From positions 62,001 to 126,000 of the forward strand of contig PTFA01000541.1 of the NCBI GenBank assembly GCA_003342895.1: a stretch of DNA of 64,000 bases, written 5' to 3'. Below are positions 33,736-46,539 of this stretch, one piece after another; position 1 is the first letter of the stretch; every line of letters starts with the position of its first letter. This stretch comes from Casuarius casuarius (taxonomy: Eukaryota; Chordata; Aves; Casuariiformes; Casuariidae). The position numbers were made by a program, and so were the translations under genes. A model generated the notes under the pieces. The model had not been told where the DNA came from. It was given only the letters and a program-made list of their open reading frames with translations, and made no database searches.

Positions 33736-36572
33736 ACAAGGGGACTGAAGCAGTCCTAGCAACAAGACATTAAGATAGAGTTAGAAAGCAGTCTTGTCTA
33801 GCTTTAATCACCAAATGCTGGGGCATTTTTCTAGCACAGAGAATGGGATTTCTGTTACAGACATGTCATGTGTGTCTATCTTGTTCCTTCTGCTTGTAGA
33901 CTTAGAAAAAATGCTCAGATGGATGAAATTTCCAGGAGAGAGTCAAGCCCAGAATTACTCAATGGTGAAATTGGCGGATTCTACTTATGCATCTCTCTTC
34001 CTGTTAGTTGGGAAATCCCTGTAGAACCAGATCTTTCTGCTTCCCACCATAAATTCCCAGATAACTGCTGTGAGCTTCCTAGTCCCAGCACACCCTGTTG
34101 TGGAAAGACAGAGCAAAAAATCCTCTATCTAAATGAGTCATTTAAAATGTATTTATTAATGACAGGTTTCAGCCATGTATAATGATGGGAAAGAAAATCC
34201 CTATTCAAAATATATAGCCCATTAAAAGTTTAGAAAGCAGAGCAAACTGCTTTGCTATCTAGGGTTGACATTAACTGAGTGACAACATGGGCAAATGCTT
34301 ATCTTTTCCTGGATATTTATCTTTTCATGCGGGTGGATAGATGGATATTGCAGTCCATACCGTGGGGATACTGCATGGAACTGACCCACCTAGTGCACAT
34401 TTTGGCTGTGCTTCTCTCCATATCCTATGAAAACAAGTGGAAAATCATCCTCCTGGCTTTTAGCTGCTTTGAACAGCTTCATGTATATGTAGATGCATGT
34501 TTAGTTCTGTAACATCGGGTGAAGCCTATAAGCACATGAATCTATCCTATCTTTTAAATATTTCTCTCAGCCTTTGTTCTCAACACTATGCTGCCAATTA
34601 ATTTCAATTAGCTTCATCTACAATAACAAAGCATTTAGCAGATACAAGTGGCACATCATCGTCATTAATGCTGTCAAGGCTACGTGCAGTGTAGTTTCAT
34701 TCTAACGTTGCCTTGAATTTGTCAGTTTCTTTCAGTTCCAGATAAATAAGTGCACAGACTGGATTGCAGTGCAGGTAATGAAATAGCTTTTCAAACCATG
34801 TCTCCAAGCACTTTTTTATCCTAGGAACATTAATAATCTAAAAAGAGATTTTTATTTTCTTTTTTTTCTGCTACTGCTGTTTTTAAAGCAGGTTTTTGAC
34901 TTTGTAGGTTCTTAGAAACATGCCTTAGGGCCTAATGTTTTAAAGCAATATTATTTCATATTACTAGTAATTTATAAGAGATCCCCTCTCCTACCTTTAT
35001 CCTTTTCATAGTTATTAATCATTTTGTGCTCTGTAAAAAAATGGCATATTTACTTTATACTTCTATACAGATAGTCAAAGATCCAGTTCAGCACAGCATT
35101 TGAGCACACGCTTATTTAAGTATATTTAAAACACACTTAAATTTAAGCACATATTTCACACACACATATCTCATGGAAGTACTTTGCTGCACTGGAACCA
35201 GAGTACAAAACAAATTAAAAAGTAGACTTAGCAACTGAACGGTTTTTGAAAATGTTGCTCTGGACTAATATATACCTCAGTTTCATTTTAATAAAGGGTA
35301 AGAAAAAAAGAGGAAATTTTTTTATGTTAGAAATTATTCACCTAAGACTATTTGAATGCTTAGCATTTTTTTTTTTCAGTGAGCACAGTACAAAGTTGTC
35401 AGATGGGAAGGCCAATTTTTTTGTTTGTTTGTTTGCTTGCTATCACCAAAGCAGTAATTTAATTTGCTTCTGTGAGCTTTTTGCATGAAGATCTCAAAGA
35501 ACACATAGCATGAGGTGCTTTTGCTGCCTGAATAGACGATGCTGGAAAGTGATGAGAGAGAGAGGAATGCAAGTACCATCCCTGAGCTGCAGCATTAGTA
35601 CATGATATGAACATCGAAGCTTGTTTTTAAATCATCTAGGCTAGTATTCATAATTTTTAAGGAGAAAAAATACATAATATTTTGAGAAAAGGAAAAAGAG
35701 AGAGAATTCAAAGGATACTGGCTTTGCCAAAGAAGAAACCAAGCAGGTCAAGAACGTGGGTCTCATTCTAGAACCCAGCTCATCTGGACTCCAAATCAGC
35801 ACTCACCTCGAAAGACTTTCTGTTGCAACCCACCGCACATCCATTTCCCAATCAGTAATTCATCATCAGCTCCTGCCCTCATGCACCATGTAGTATCTTT
35901 ATACATCCTTCTCACCTCTCTGATGAGAGCCTAACATCAGCTCCATAGTGAAGTGTCATGTCAAGAAGTGTGTCTTTGGCAATTTGGGGAAGATAAAAAA
36001 TACAGTGAGACGATACTAACTTATTTTTCTTTTTGAACTGAAAGAACTAACTCCTTCTGCTAAGATTTGTGTATTTCAGTTGACATAGGAAATGAGTGCT
36101 ACATGCTGCCTTTCGTAAAGATGGTAGAAGGGCTAAAGGCTCTCAAAGATTGGATCTCAATTTGGTCTATGTGTATTTTGTCTGACCCAATGAAACAATT
36201 TCCAATGACTAGTATTTTACAGTGATACACAATTGGAATGAAAAACATGGGTTTTCTCCTCTTTGCTTATCATTCTTTCTCTTACTGACCCTGAGAAAGA
36301 AAGCCACTTGAATTTTCCTTTTTTGGGTAGATACGCTGCTTGCATGGTTAGTTCAATTCAAGACTTCCAAAGAAATCATCATTCTGCTGAAGGCAGTAGG
36401 AGGAACATATTACTAGAGAATACCTCATCTATTAGGAGAAAGAGCTCCATATCTATCATTTACATCTATCACTTCTAAACTTTGGAACAGGAAAAGGCCC
36501 CAGATTAGTCCAAACAGCTTTTACCCCAATGACTAGTAACAGTCATTGCTATTTATCTTTCCCCTTTCCCTT
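33736..36572. other. Unique AT-rich non-coding DNA
   Basis: No gene recognised. The stretch 34580-34760 is unusually free of simple repeats and rich in TAAT, AACAAAG and CTGTCAA words. A pyrimidine run ending CAG lies at 35366-35379 and a GTTT tract at about 35415-35435. Confidence 0.5.
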
Positions 36573-36579
36573 CACAGAA

Positions 36580-36861
36580 TCACAGAACGGTTGAGGTTGG
36601 AAGGGACCCCTGGAGATCATCTAATCTAAACCCCCTACTCAAGCAGAGTGACCTAGAACACATTGCCCAGGATTGTGTCCAGACTTTTTTGAATATCTCC
36701 AAGGATGGAGACTCCACAACCTCTCTGGGCAACCTGTTCCACTGCTCAGTCACCATCACAGTAAAGATTTTCCTCGTGTTCAGATGGAATTTCCTGCATT
36801 TTAGTTTGTGCCTGTTGCCTCTCATCCTATCGCTGGCACCACTGAAAAGAGTCTGCCCCAT
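36580..36861 (-). pseudogene. CR1 ORF2 remnant: C-terminal end
   Basis: Continues the CR1 protein in another frame from the RT core: RGNRHKLKCRKFHLN, then TEQWNRLPREVVESPSLEIFK, the conserved end of avian CR1 ORF2. The first ten or so codons of this open frame overlap out-of-phase RT core sequence, which places the frameshift at roughly 36825-36845. The tail of the frame runs into the CR1 3' UTR. Confidence 0.9.
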
Positions 36862-37739
36862 CCTCCCTTCAGATACTTATACACACTGATAAGATCCCCC
36901 ATCGGTCTTCCCTTCTCTGGGCTGAAGAGTCCCAGCTCTCTCAGCCTTTCCTCATATAAGAGATGCTCCAGTCCCTTATTCATCTTAGTAGCCCTCTGCT
37001 GGACTTGCTCCGGTAACTCCTTCTCTCTCTTGTATTGGGGAGCCCAGAACTGGACACAGTACTCCAGATGTGGCCTCACCAGGGCTGAGCAGAGGGGGAG
37101 GATCACCTCCCTCGACCTGCTGGCAATTCTCTGCCTAATGCACCCCAGGATACCATTGGCCTTCTGGGCCACAAGGGCACATTGCTGGCTCGTGGTTAAC
37201 TTGGCGTCCACCAGGACTCCCAGGTCCTTCTCCACAGAGCTGCTTTCCAGTAGGTCAGCCCCCAGCCCATACTGGTGCATGGGGTTATTCTTCCCCAGGT
37301 GCAGGACCCTGCACTTGCCTTTGTTGAACTCCATGAGGTTCCTCTCTGCCCATCTCTCCAGCCTGTCAAAGTCCCTCTGAATGGCAGCACAGCCCTCTGG
37401 TGTCTCAGCCGCTCCTCCCAGTTGTGTATCATCAGCAAACTTACTGAGGGTGCACTCTGTCCCTTCATCCAGGTCATTGATGAACAGGCTGAACAAGACT
37501 GGACCCAGTACTGACCCCTGGGGGTCACCACTAGCTACAGGCCTCCAACTAGACTCTGTGCCGCTGATCACAACCCTCTGAGCTCTGCCTTTCAGCCAGT
37601 TTTCAATCCACCTCACTGTCCACTCATCTACCCTGCACTTCTTGAGCTTGCCTGTGAGGATGTTATGGGAGACAGTGTCAAAAGCCTTCCTGAAGGTGAA
37701 GGTCGTCAAGGTAGACAACATCCACTGTTCTCCTCTCAT
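36822..37739 (-). pseudogene. CR1 ORF2 remnant: reverse transcriptase core
   Basis: The longest open frame in the window, 305 codons. The first 17 residues are out of phase; CR1 homology starts at KAFDTVSHN (residues 18-26). The palm motif PQGSVLGP lies at 73-80 and the catalytic FADDTQLGG at 101-109 (bases near 37428-37439). The thumb region follows with [14 protein letters not shown] and the [15 protein letters not shown] segment. It ends at a premature stop after a frame change around 36830. In the intact element this enzyme copies the RNA at a nicked target. Preservation of the core with few lesions indicates a moderately young copy. Confidence 0.93.
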
Positions 37740-37881
37740 CTACCCAGCTAGTCATCCCATCATAGAAGGCTATCAGGTTGACTAAGCATGATTTCTCCTT
37801 GGTGAATCCATGCTGACTATTCCTGATCACCTTCTTATCCTTCACATGCATGGAGATGGCATCCAGAAAGAGCTGTTCCAC
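37678..37881 (-). pseudogene. CR1 ORF2 remnant: RT palm, first part
   Basis: A 67-codon piece with the run [22 protein letters not shown] and then VDVVYLD, the first palm segment of CR1 reverse transcriptase, including the first catalytic aspartate of the YLD motif. Directly after YLD, about ten extra bases (near 37695-37704) shift the frame, and the protein phase continues in the next fragment. The extra bases resemble a slippage copy of the neighbouring GGTGAAGGTC-type sequence. Confidence 0.88.
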
Positions 37882-38422
37882 TACCTTTCCAAGTACGGAG
37901 GTGAGGCTGACTGGCGTGTAGTTCCCTGATCCTCCTTCTTGCCCTTTTTGAAGACTGGAGTGACATTAGCGTTCCTCCAATTCTCAGGCACCTCTCCTGA
38001 TCACCATGACCTTTCAAAGATGATGGAGAGTGGCCTAGCAATGACATCTGCCAGCTACCTCGGCACTCGTGGGTGCATCCCATCGGGACCCGTGGAATTG
38101 TGGGTGTCAATTTTCCTAAATGATCTCTAACCCAATCCTCCTCAATGAAGGGAAAGTCTTCCTTTCTCCAGACTTTCCCCATGGTCTCTAGGGTCTGGGA
38201 TTCCTGAAGGCTGGTCTTGGCAGTAAAGACTGAAACAAGGAAGGCATTCAGTATCTCTGCCTTTTCTGTATCTTTTGTCACCAGGGCGCCTGCCCCATTC
38301 AGCAGTGGGCCCACATTTTCTCTAGTCTTCCTTTTGTTACTGGTGTATTTAAAGAAGGCCTTCTTGATGTCCTTGACATCCCTTGCCAGATTAAACTCCA
38401 GATGGGCCCTGGCCTTCCTCAT
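37835..38422 (-). pseudogene. CR1 ORF2 remnant: pre-RT and RT fingers
   Basis: The first 105 or so codons of this 195-codon frame are CR1 ORF2 (HLEFNLARDVKD, RKTRENVGPLLNG, EDWVRDHLGKL). Near 38108 one base is missing relative to the expected frame. The true ORF2 phase then continues in another frame as a GPDGMHPRV motif, followed by an in-frame TAG at 38055-38057 and a further TGA. The rest of this open frame is therefore out-of-phase translation, not protein. The reverse transcriptase finger region is recognisable only at the nucleotide level. Confidence 0.85.
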
Positions 38423-38793
38423 CGCATCGCTGTATACTCAGACAATGTTCCTATATTCATCCCAAGTGGCCTGTCCCTGCTTCCATCTTCTGTGCACTGC
38501 TTCTGTTTGAGTTCTGCCAGGAGCTCCTTGTTCATCCATGCAGGTCTCCTGCCCCCTTTTCTCCAGTTCTTGCTCATTAGGATGCACCATTCTTGAGTTT
38601 GGAGGAGATGATCCTTGAATATTAACCAGCTCTCTTGGACTCCTCCTCCTTCTAGGGCCCTATCCCATGGGATTCTTCCAAGAAGATCCCTGAAGAGGCC
38701 AAAGTTTTCTCTCCTGAAGTCCAGGGTTTCGATCCTAACTTTTGCCCTGCTTGCTCCTAGCAGGATCCTGAACTCCACCATCTCCCCTTTCAT
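38419..38793 (-). pseudogene. CR1 ORF2 remnant: linker before reverse transcriptase
   Basis: A 124-codon piece of CR1 ORF2 from the segment between the endonuclease and reverse transcriptase domains. Diagnostic runs are LDFRRENFGLFRDLLGR, ESWLIFKDHLLQ and RRPAWMNKELL. The ATG that opens the frame is internal; an in-frame stop lies just before it. The frame closes at 38419 with a stop right where the next ORF2 segment continues in another frame, so there is a lesion close to 38420-38450. Confidence 0.9.
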
Positions 38794-41700
38794 TTAGGTT
38801 GCAGCTTGCATCCACCTCCTGACTCCATCGTATCAAAGGGTCAGTGTCCTGAAGCACCGGGCAGCTTTTGAATGCAAAAATGAAGGCTCAAATCTGCAAT
38901 ATCTTCATCTTGGTATCCAAGAAAAGCAGCATCTCACAATTCCAGCCCTTGAGTGAGTTAACTCAAAAGAAGCTTCTGCCCTGACAGGGACAAGATGTCT
39001 TTGATAAGCTGCTTGGAAATGTTCTGCTTTTTGGAGAGTCAATTTCTCCTTGTTCCCACCAAGCATCTAATTCATGAAAGGGAAACACGCTGTGACAAAG
39101 CAACCTTGAAAGTTTGCCAGAACTTAATTAAAAGCCCTACTCACAGCTTTCTGAGGGATGTCACCAGCCATAAATCCTTGATTAATAAAAACATGGTGAC
39201 TTATACTGTGACAATTTATATAACTTTTTTTTTATTTGTTCTTTTTCAAGGGAGAATCTCAAACTCTAATTAAACACAATTCACAAAGATGAATGGCCCC
39301 CTTCAACAAATGGGGCCACGAGGCACAAGAGCTGAGCCCAGAGCTTGATCTCAGCAACCAAGAGCATGACTGTCCTTAAGCTTGGCTTATTTGGTACACT
39401 AATAGAAATTGTAATAATGAATCAATTAAGATGTTGCCATTAACACCTCTAAAAGCTTCTGGCTTTCTTACCTTCACTGTGTCAGTACCAGCCCTTTCCA
39501 AATCCCTCTAAAGAAGTGTCTTCTGCAGCATATGCAGAAGGTGATTAAATTTGGACCTACTGCTTTAATTTCCACAAACCATTAATTTATTTAATTCCCA
39601 ATTGCTTCTTTTCACAAGCAATAGAGTTATGTTCTTTGGCCATTTTCTCTAACAAAACTAATTTTCCCCTCTTCAGATCTTTGAGTTTTGCTCATGCTAC
39701 CAGGTTTGAATGGAAAAGGCTTGTTACAGACATTAGCTGATCTCAAGATGCATAAAATCACAAAGGACTTTCACCTAATATATTTATTTTAAGGGCATAA
39801 GGGAGCAAATGAGTCTGAGATAATTGAAACATAAAATCAATGATAATTACATTGCACTTAAGAGCATATCCCAGGCATTTTTCTTGTGTCTTCAGTGATA
39901 TTCTAGGCAATGCTCATTCCACTGCATCTTTTCTTCTATCTCTTTACAAAGCGCTTGTAACTATTTTTATTTGGCGTGTTGACTTTACTGCTCTTTGTGG
40001 TCCCAAATCTCTCTCCTTAAACACCTTCCTTGACTTCCCTATTCAAAAACCAGTAGTTATATCCAGAAGAAATTATTTATCCTCCTCCAACAAAGATGAA
40101 AATTAAAAATGCTATATAACTGTGGGTGCTTTGCCTTTATTTGTTTGAGGTGAAGTTAATTCCTTGTTCATGAATGCTGTTCCAAGGATTGTAGGGAAGC
40201 CATGAAACCTCAAAGTCCAGAACAGCAGTCTGCCTTTAATCCCTAGGAAAGGAGGAATATCACACATTAATTACTGACCAATCGATCACTTTGGCTGTAA
40301 GAGAGCATTTTTGCACATGCACAGAGTAAAACCCATATGACATTTCACTTCCAGCAGTCATGCCTGTGTGTGGATGTCTACTACGGCACTGGAGAAGGAG
40401 GTAGGGACAGAGGTCGTATCAGCCTGAGGGCATTTTGCAATGATGGAAGGCTGAAGCAGGGTGGACCACCGGATGGACAGTGTTGGGTCACTGGGGGAGA
40501 CAGTGGAAATACTTGGCACTTGAACAAGGAGGATTAAAAAAGATGAAAGTGTCACTCATTAACATCTTGTGATGAGCTCAAAAATAGAGAGGAAGGAAGA
40601 GAATTAGAAGAGGGTAATTGGAGGCAGAACTATCTGGGATTTGAATAGTAACCCAGAGGAAGAAATGAAGACTTGCTCCTTAGTTTTGGCATCACTGATT
40701 TTATTCATCTCCTAAGGAAGGGTTTCTTTGTACCAGCTATGCTCCTCCAGTGTAAAATCCAGGTGTGTCAGGGTAGATCTGCACACGGATTTTGATTGCT
40801 GGAGTAGTTACAATGCAGCATAGTCAACCCCTGCACCCTTGTGCAGCCCCTCACATTCAATGCTTGGAAGGGGTGGTTATTCGCACTAGCTAAGGATCTC
40901 TCCAACTACAGAAAACCACATCTACCCAGGCAGGATTGCTTTAGTGGGAGGCAGCACAAAATAACTTGTTTGTGGACTACAAACAACCCTTAACATACCT
41001 GAGAAGCATTTCAGTTTGCTTCTGGAGAATGCAGAGAGGAAAAAGTAGAGCAGCCCTTTGTGTATGGAGCTCAATGGGATAGATTTTCAGGGAGGGTTAT
41101 GAGAGAGGCTAATACATTCTATTACCACTGTTAAAAGCAGTGCATGACCAGCTTTTAAGAGGGTGACCTGAATGTACTGCTGCCCAGCCTCTCCTTTAGC
41201 ATGGAACTACCACCAGCTCTGCGCCTCTGCCATAAACTCTGGACAACAACACGGACAAAGTCCCGTGCAATGGCAGAGCATAAAAACTGGTCCAGTGTGT
41301 GCAGCCATGAATAGAACATAAATGTGGGCCTTTGTCATGGTTGATTCAGGGAAAAAAAAGGCCAGGAGAGGAATGACTGCAGAGATAGAAGTGGTTATTG
41401 ACTCAGAAGGAGGAGGTGGACATCCAGCAGAGCCACTCCTCCCAGCAGCTTACTGCCCGCATTCCCAGAGATTCATATCCCCATTGCAGGAACAGCTGAA
41501 GCAGCTCCTGAGCCATCACCATTTACTTACTAATATAAGTCAGCACCAAAGATGGTTTATGACAAATGCACCTGGATGCAAAAGCAGAGCAGTTTCAAAG
41601 CAGCTTCACAAGTAGTTCACCTTTTCTTGCTGTAGGGACAGCAACACTTTGAAGCAACCCAGCGCAGTCTGCTCTGGGAGTTGATCTCCAGCATCGGTGT

Positions 41701-44700
41701 TGGTTCCCCATCATTCTGGCTTATCAGCAGCATGCCTGTTCTTTGCTGACCTCAAACAAGAATCAAAGGTCTACTTCTTCCACATCAAATATTTTCTGGC
41801 GACATACAGAAGAGCTAGCTTCAGCAAGCTCGTAATCCTGATACAGTATGTGCTGATGTCATATAAGCCTGGACATCTGGCTTCTCAGGGAAGGGACAAG
41901 ATAAATGTATGCATGTGTGGAGCTGCCTGGCTGCACAGGTTTGACAGCAGGCAAAAATAGAAATGAGAGTTCCACAGTATTAACTATAGCGTTTCTGGGC
42001 AGAATTGTCTTTAATCCGGCAAGGAATGCCCCTTTGCTCTCAGGTGGTGGAACGAACAGGTCTTCCAGCCCTTAATAACTCTCCAAGCAAATATGTATAG
42101 CAGGGGCCTTAATACCAAGTTTTGTTTCCATAATACTAATCATTACACCCCGTCATTTATATCAGGCTTTATGTGACATTGGGATATTGAGCAACTATGT
42201 CTGTGAAAATAAATTTACCTAGCTTGGATGGTATATGCACCAGGAATAGTACTCACTAAAGGCCTAATTCTGTTACCCGCTGCATATTTGGTTGAGGACA
42301 ATAAATTGACACCCAGCCCTTCACTTCCAGGGCTACCTCAGGCCATGGGACACCAGCCCAGGTAAAGAGAACAGCTTTTCTGCTACTCAGCTACCTCCGT
42401 GCCTCTCTCCAGGTCTGTCAGCACCTGTAACCCAGGGAAAAGTGGGAAATAAGTGTTTTTTATGAAAAATAAAAAGGCAATGGGAATGACTATATGATGG
42501 TAAGGATCCCAGCTTTGCTCTCCTGGGGCAATACAGCTGTGTGGCATTTTTTGTAACAAGTAGGCTGAAAGTATGATGGGGTATTGGCAGGAGTTACTGT
42601 GGACAACCTAAGCGTGAAAACATGCTTGGGTCCATTGACTTCTGCAGCCTGACAAACTGGCTGATTGCTTGCCCTGGGCATTGTGCTCCTTCTGGGTAAG
42701 AGCTCCACCATCCCTCTACTGTGGAGACAGATGATTGCCATGGTATTCCCCACCCATGCTTGTCATCTTTGCTGAGTCAATCGTAGGTGAGGATTCCGGC
42801 TTCAGAACAATGATAGCTGAAGATCCAACTTCTTGGAAATTTGTCCATCATTTTCGCTTTATCAAATATAATGGTTAGAAGGCAACAAGATTTTGTCTAG
42901 TAAAACAGTTGTGCTCAACAAAGCATTTATGTGGCTTCACTTTCCAGGAATTGTGATGGACACATTAACACCAGTGCTGAGACCACAAGGTGGTTGAGGA
43001 CTTCTGCATAAAGCTTCTATATAAATCCGTGTGATGCTATAAAGAAGGTTTGCTAGGAATCCACTTGAAACTGATATCTAGCACATAATCTGCATCCATT
43101 GCTCTAGACTTAATGTATTTAGTTGCTACTTTAGTAGTTCCCTTGGAAAACACGTATGTGTAATGTCCCTTGCTTGATTCTGCTCCAGAAGAATCTGTCA
43201 GAGACCTCCAGATATGGTTCGTGAGCTCACACTAAAAAGACATGAGTTTTCAGCCCTGGAGATTATTTCTATCACAGCTGTCCCATCTGTTCTCATTTCT
43301 CACCTTAAAACCAGCTGTGGGGAATTGCCATACATGGCATTTCACTGATGCTGCCTTCCACAAGTGCAAGATTTTAGGGATAGAGACAGCTTCTGCTGGA
43401 AACCTTTCTGAATCTGAAGCCTTTGTAAAATCAGGACTGAGAGCTACTGCTTGGAATCAAATCCCCTGATGGTGTCTTGATTTATGAAAAAAAAAGTCAT
43501 CAGATTTTGCATTTAAGAGAGAATTAATCTGGAGGAAGTGATAAAGGGATCCTCAAGGGGAAGTTGCAGTAGACAATAATTATAACAATAAACCTTTTAT
43601 AAAAAGTCTAGGCCTGATTTTGGTTAGTTTTTTTGAGCCACAAATGCATAAAACTGTGATTTTGCAGGTCCATACTACTGTCTGCCGTAGTGAGGCGCAG
43701 TGTGTTCAGGACCTCACACCACTTTATAAAGTACCTTTTCTGGTGCAAAACATCTCTTTGATACTTGATGGCTGCATCTACTCACCTGATTCACCAAACA
43801 GTGGAGGCTTTTGAGTTGGCATGCAAAGCAACAACTTGCATAAATAAATACATGTGCAAAAAATACTGCCATGAGATCAGAAGAGCATATAATGGCTGAG
43901 ATGTTAAGTGTCTCAGAAAAACGTAAATAGATCCATAAGTAGACACATAAGATCAGAAAGAAATAGAGAGTTAGGCTGGGAAGACTGGACAGGACAAGTT
44001 TCTGATTATTAAATCAAGGAAGTTCCAAAATGTGCTCCCCATAGATTTCCAGCCCCGAACTCCCACTTTTCTGATGGTGCTAGTTCAATTTTGGGCCGGT
44101 TTCTGTGGTGTAAGTGTCTGCCCTAGAAAGAACTGGATGCAGCGACCCAGGATTCAGACTTCTTTGGTCATAGGGATCCTACATTTTGAGACCCTTCAGA
44201 GCTCCCTCTGCACCACTCAATTCTGTTCCCACCATGGAGCGTCACCACCCAGCATCACTTCCAGAGTTTCTGCCTCTCCTTTTGTACAGGATAAACCCTG
44301 AAACAGAAGTTGATCATTTAGATCCCAGGGTCCCAAGTGCTTTAGAAACACTATAGAGAAAGAGAAAGACATCAATAGAGAGGCAAATAAGAAGATAAAT
44401 CTGAAGTGGTGAATAAAGACAGGGTTATAGCTCTGCCTAAGTGCATAGATTGAGATGGATTGAATTGTTTATCCTGTTAACCATTACCTACACAGTAATG
44501 GATATTCAGGTCTCTGAAAAGGCTATTTTATTAAATATCATCTGTCTGTATTTTCCATATGGTTTTCTGTATTTATCTCTCAGCAACAGTTCTGCCTTCT
44601 GTTTCCATCAAGCATCTGCAACTATAAGCCCCTGTGATTTACCACACCCATTTACTGGCACCATGTCAAAGTCAAGGTGCTACCAAACATGGTAGCACAA

Positions 44701-45228
44701 ACTAAAAAGCTTTCATCAATATAACTTTAATTAGCCTCTAATTAGCAGGCTTTTGGAATGGGTCAGAAATCCAATCTTTCCCAACATTATGCAAGGTCAG
44801 ACACTGGACTCCAGCATGGTCTCAGTTAGAGAAATGACATAAATGCTGAATGGATTTAAGTTCTCCAAAATATTCAGGATTTGGATACAGAGATCTGATC
44901 TGAAGCTTATCTGTGGCGATAAATGGCTATGGGTCAACCTGTGGCTGGATTTTACTTGAATTCTTCCTCAGAGGGGCTGGAAAAAAACTGAGAGTGCATT
45001 CTCTCAGAGGGCTGTCTCAGTGCATTTGATTTCATCCTCAAAATATGGGCACTTCCATTTTCACAGGATTTTAGTGGCCCAGTCCTAGGGTCTGGTGTGC
45101 CCCCTGGAATAATCCCACAATACACACATACGCACTTATTCACGGGGAGTGAAATCAGGAGCCCAGGGAATAATCCTTCCCATCCAGCAGATGCAAGTCT
45201 GCTGTGGTTCTTTGTCCCCAAGTTCAGC

Positions 45229-45300
45229 CACACACACACACACACACTCACAATACACAGTACACACACAACCACACATCAACACAGACCAGCACCCACA
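45229..45300. repeat. Interrupted CA-rich repeat
   Basis: (CA)n at 45229-45247 followed by degenerate ACAC-rich sequence. Frames crossing it are His/Thr repeats only. Confidence 0.9.
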
Positions 45301-45662
45301 AAAACACTTGTGTGACCAGCACGGATGGCCCAGTCCTGCTCCTCCTCGCTGCCTGATCAGGACTGAGATTCGCTTGTGAAACTGTCATACACTCTCACTC
45401 TCTGGATTCATAAACACAGCCACATTCACAGATCCTTGAATATTAGCACAGGCTTTAAGTCCATAAGTATAGGGGCTTTAAGTCTGTCTAACATCCATGC
45501 CTGGATCCTAGACCCCAGCTCAGACCTGTGTCTTTCCAAGCAGTGGTGTAGTCTCTCTCTGCTAGCTTGCTCCCCGACCATCCAGCTCATCAGCTGGTCC
45601 AGCTTGGACTTCATTAGTGTCTCATCCCTAGACCTACGGTTTCTCAGTTAACTGTCTCTCAT

Positions 45663-45703
45663 GCACACGCACACACACCCTCACACATACCTACACTCAC
45701 ACA
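45663..45703. repeat. Interrupted CA-rich repeat
   Basis: A second degenerate CACA tract about 360 bases after the first. Confidence 0.85.
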
Positions 45704-46539
45704 GAAAAATAGTCAGGAATAAACTTGTGCAAGATGGTAGGACAGATTACAGTGATCAAGTGCAGGGCTTGGCCAGACTAGACAATTGACCAGCAGACTG
45801 CTTACATGCAACCAGCTCCTTTTACCCTTGCCTCTCTCTGTTTTCCCATGCCTGCTCTTCCCCATCCACCTTGACCCCTCTGTTTCTACACTCTTGTGCC
45901 CTCCTAGATAAACAACCCACCCCTAATTACCTCTGCCCCACTGGTCCTGCTTTTGCTACATCCATACCCAAATTTGATATTTCTGATACCATTGCCCTAG
46001 TAATCTCAGCTTGATTTGGTTTTACTGATAAGGTTATCTATGCACTTTTGGCCTTGCAAGACTCCGCTTCCCAAAAGGTGTCCAGTACTCCCCTCCAATT
46101 AGTGGTGAATTTTGGCTGTCTGTCATGTAATTTCCCCCTAGCTGCCTGTGAAATCTGGCCATTCCTCATGGCATTGCTTGGAACTATTTCAGCTTCTCAC
46201 TCTGTTATTTGCTATGTTCAGCAACTTTCCACATCCTGTTCAGATAGCTTAAGCTCAGACCAGGGCCTCATCATCTCCTTGCATACCTTAACACTTACCA
46301 TCTTTGCGAACATAATCAGCAGGGAGATTGGGAGAAAAAAAAAGTTGGTAAATCCTGGAGAAAAAAATGTGTGATCTCCTGCCCAGAAGAAAACATGGGG
46401 GAGTATAGGAATTGCTTTCTAAAAGATTATCTTCTGGGGATGTTTCCTTCTGCTGCACCATTCTCCTTGGGATATAGAGCCTATAGTCCTGGACTAGAAA
46501 AGGATTTAAAAAAACAGAGATTTCAATTCCAGAAGGAGG

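Larger units (their letters stand above)
36573..38800 (-). mobile_element. CR1 LINE, 5'-truncated, inactive
   Basis: A minus-strand copy of the avian CR1 non-LTR retrotransposon. Its 3' end lies at 36573, where the reverse complement ends in two terminal octamer-like units (TTCTGTGA repeated), the hallmark of CR1. Going upstream come the 3' UTR and C-terminal region, the reverse transcriptase and the linker before it. The N-terminal endonuclease part and ORF1 are missing, the usual 5' truncation. The 5' edge near 38800 is approximate; some bases up to about 38870 could still belong. CR1 normally makes no clear target-site duplication, and none is evident. The frame is broken at several points, so the copy cannot move on its own. 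Confidence 0.95.
38801..46539. other. Long unique block without genes
   Basis: No exon recognised over about 7.7 kb. The first part (38990-39860) is AT-rich but not repetitive. CA-rich repeats near 45.2 and 45.7 kb are listed separately. Open frames of 60-124 codons show no known domain. Confidence 0.55.

Noticed and set aside
36822..37739. Active LINE or a host gene encoding reverse transcriptase
   Set aside because: The frame is broken on both sides by frameshifts and the element lacks its 5' half.
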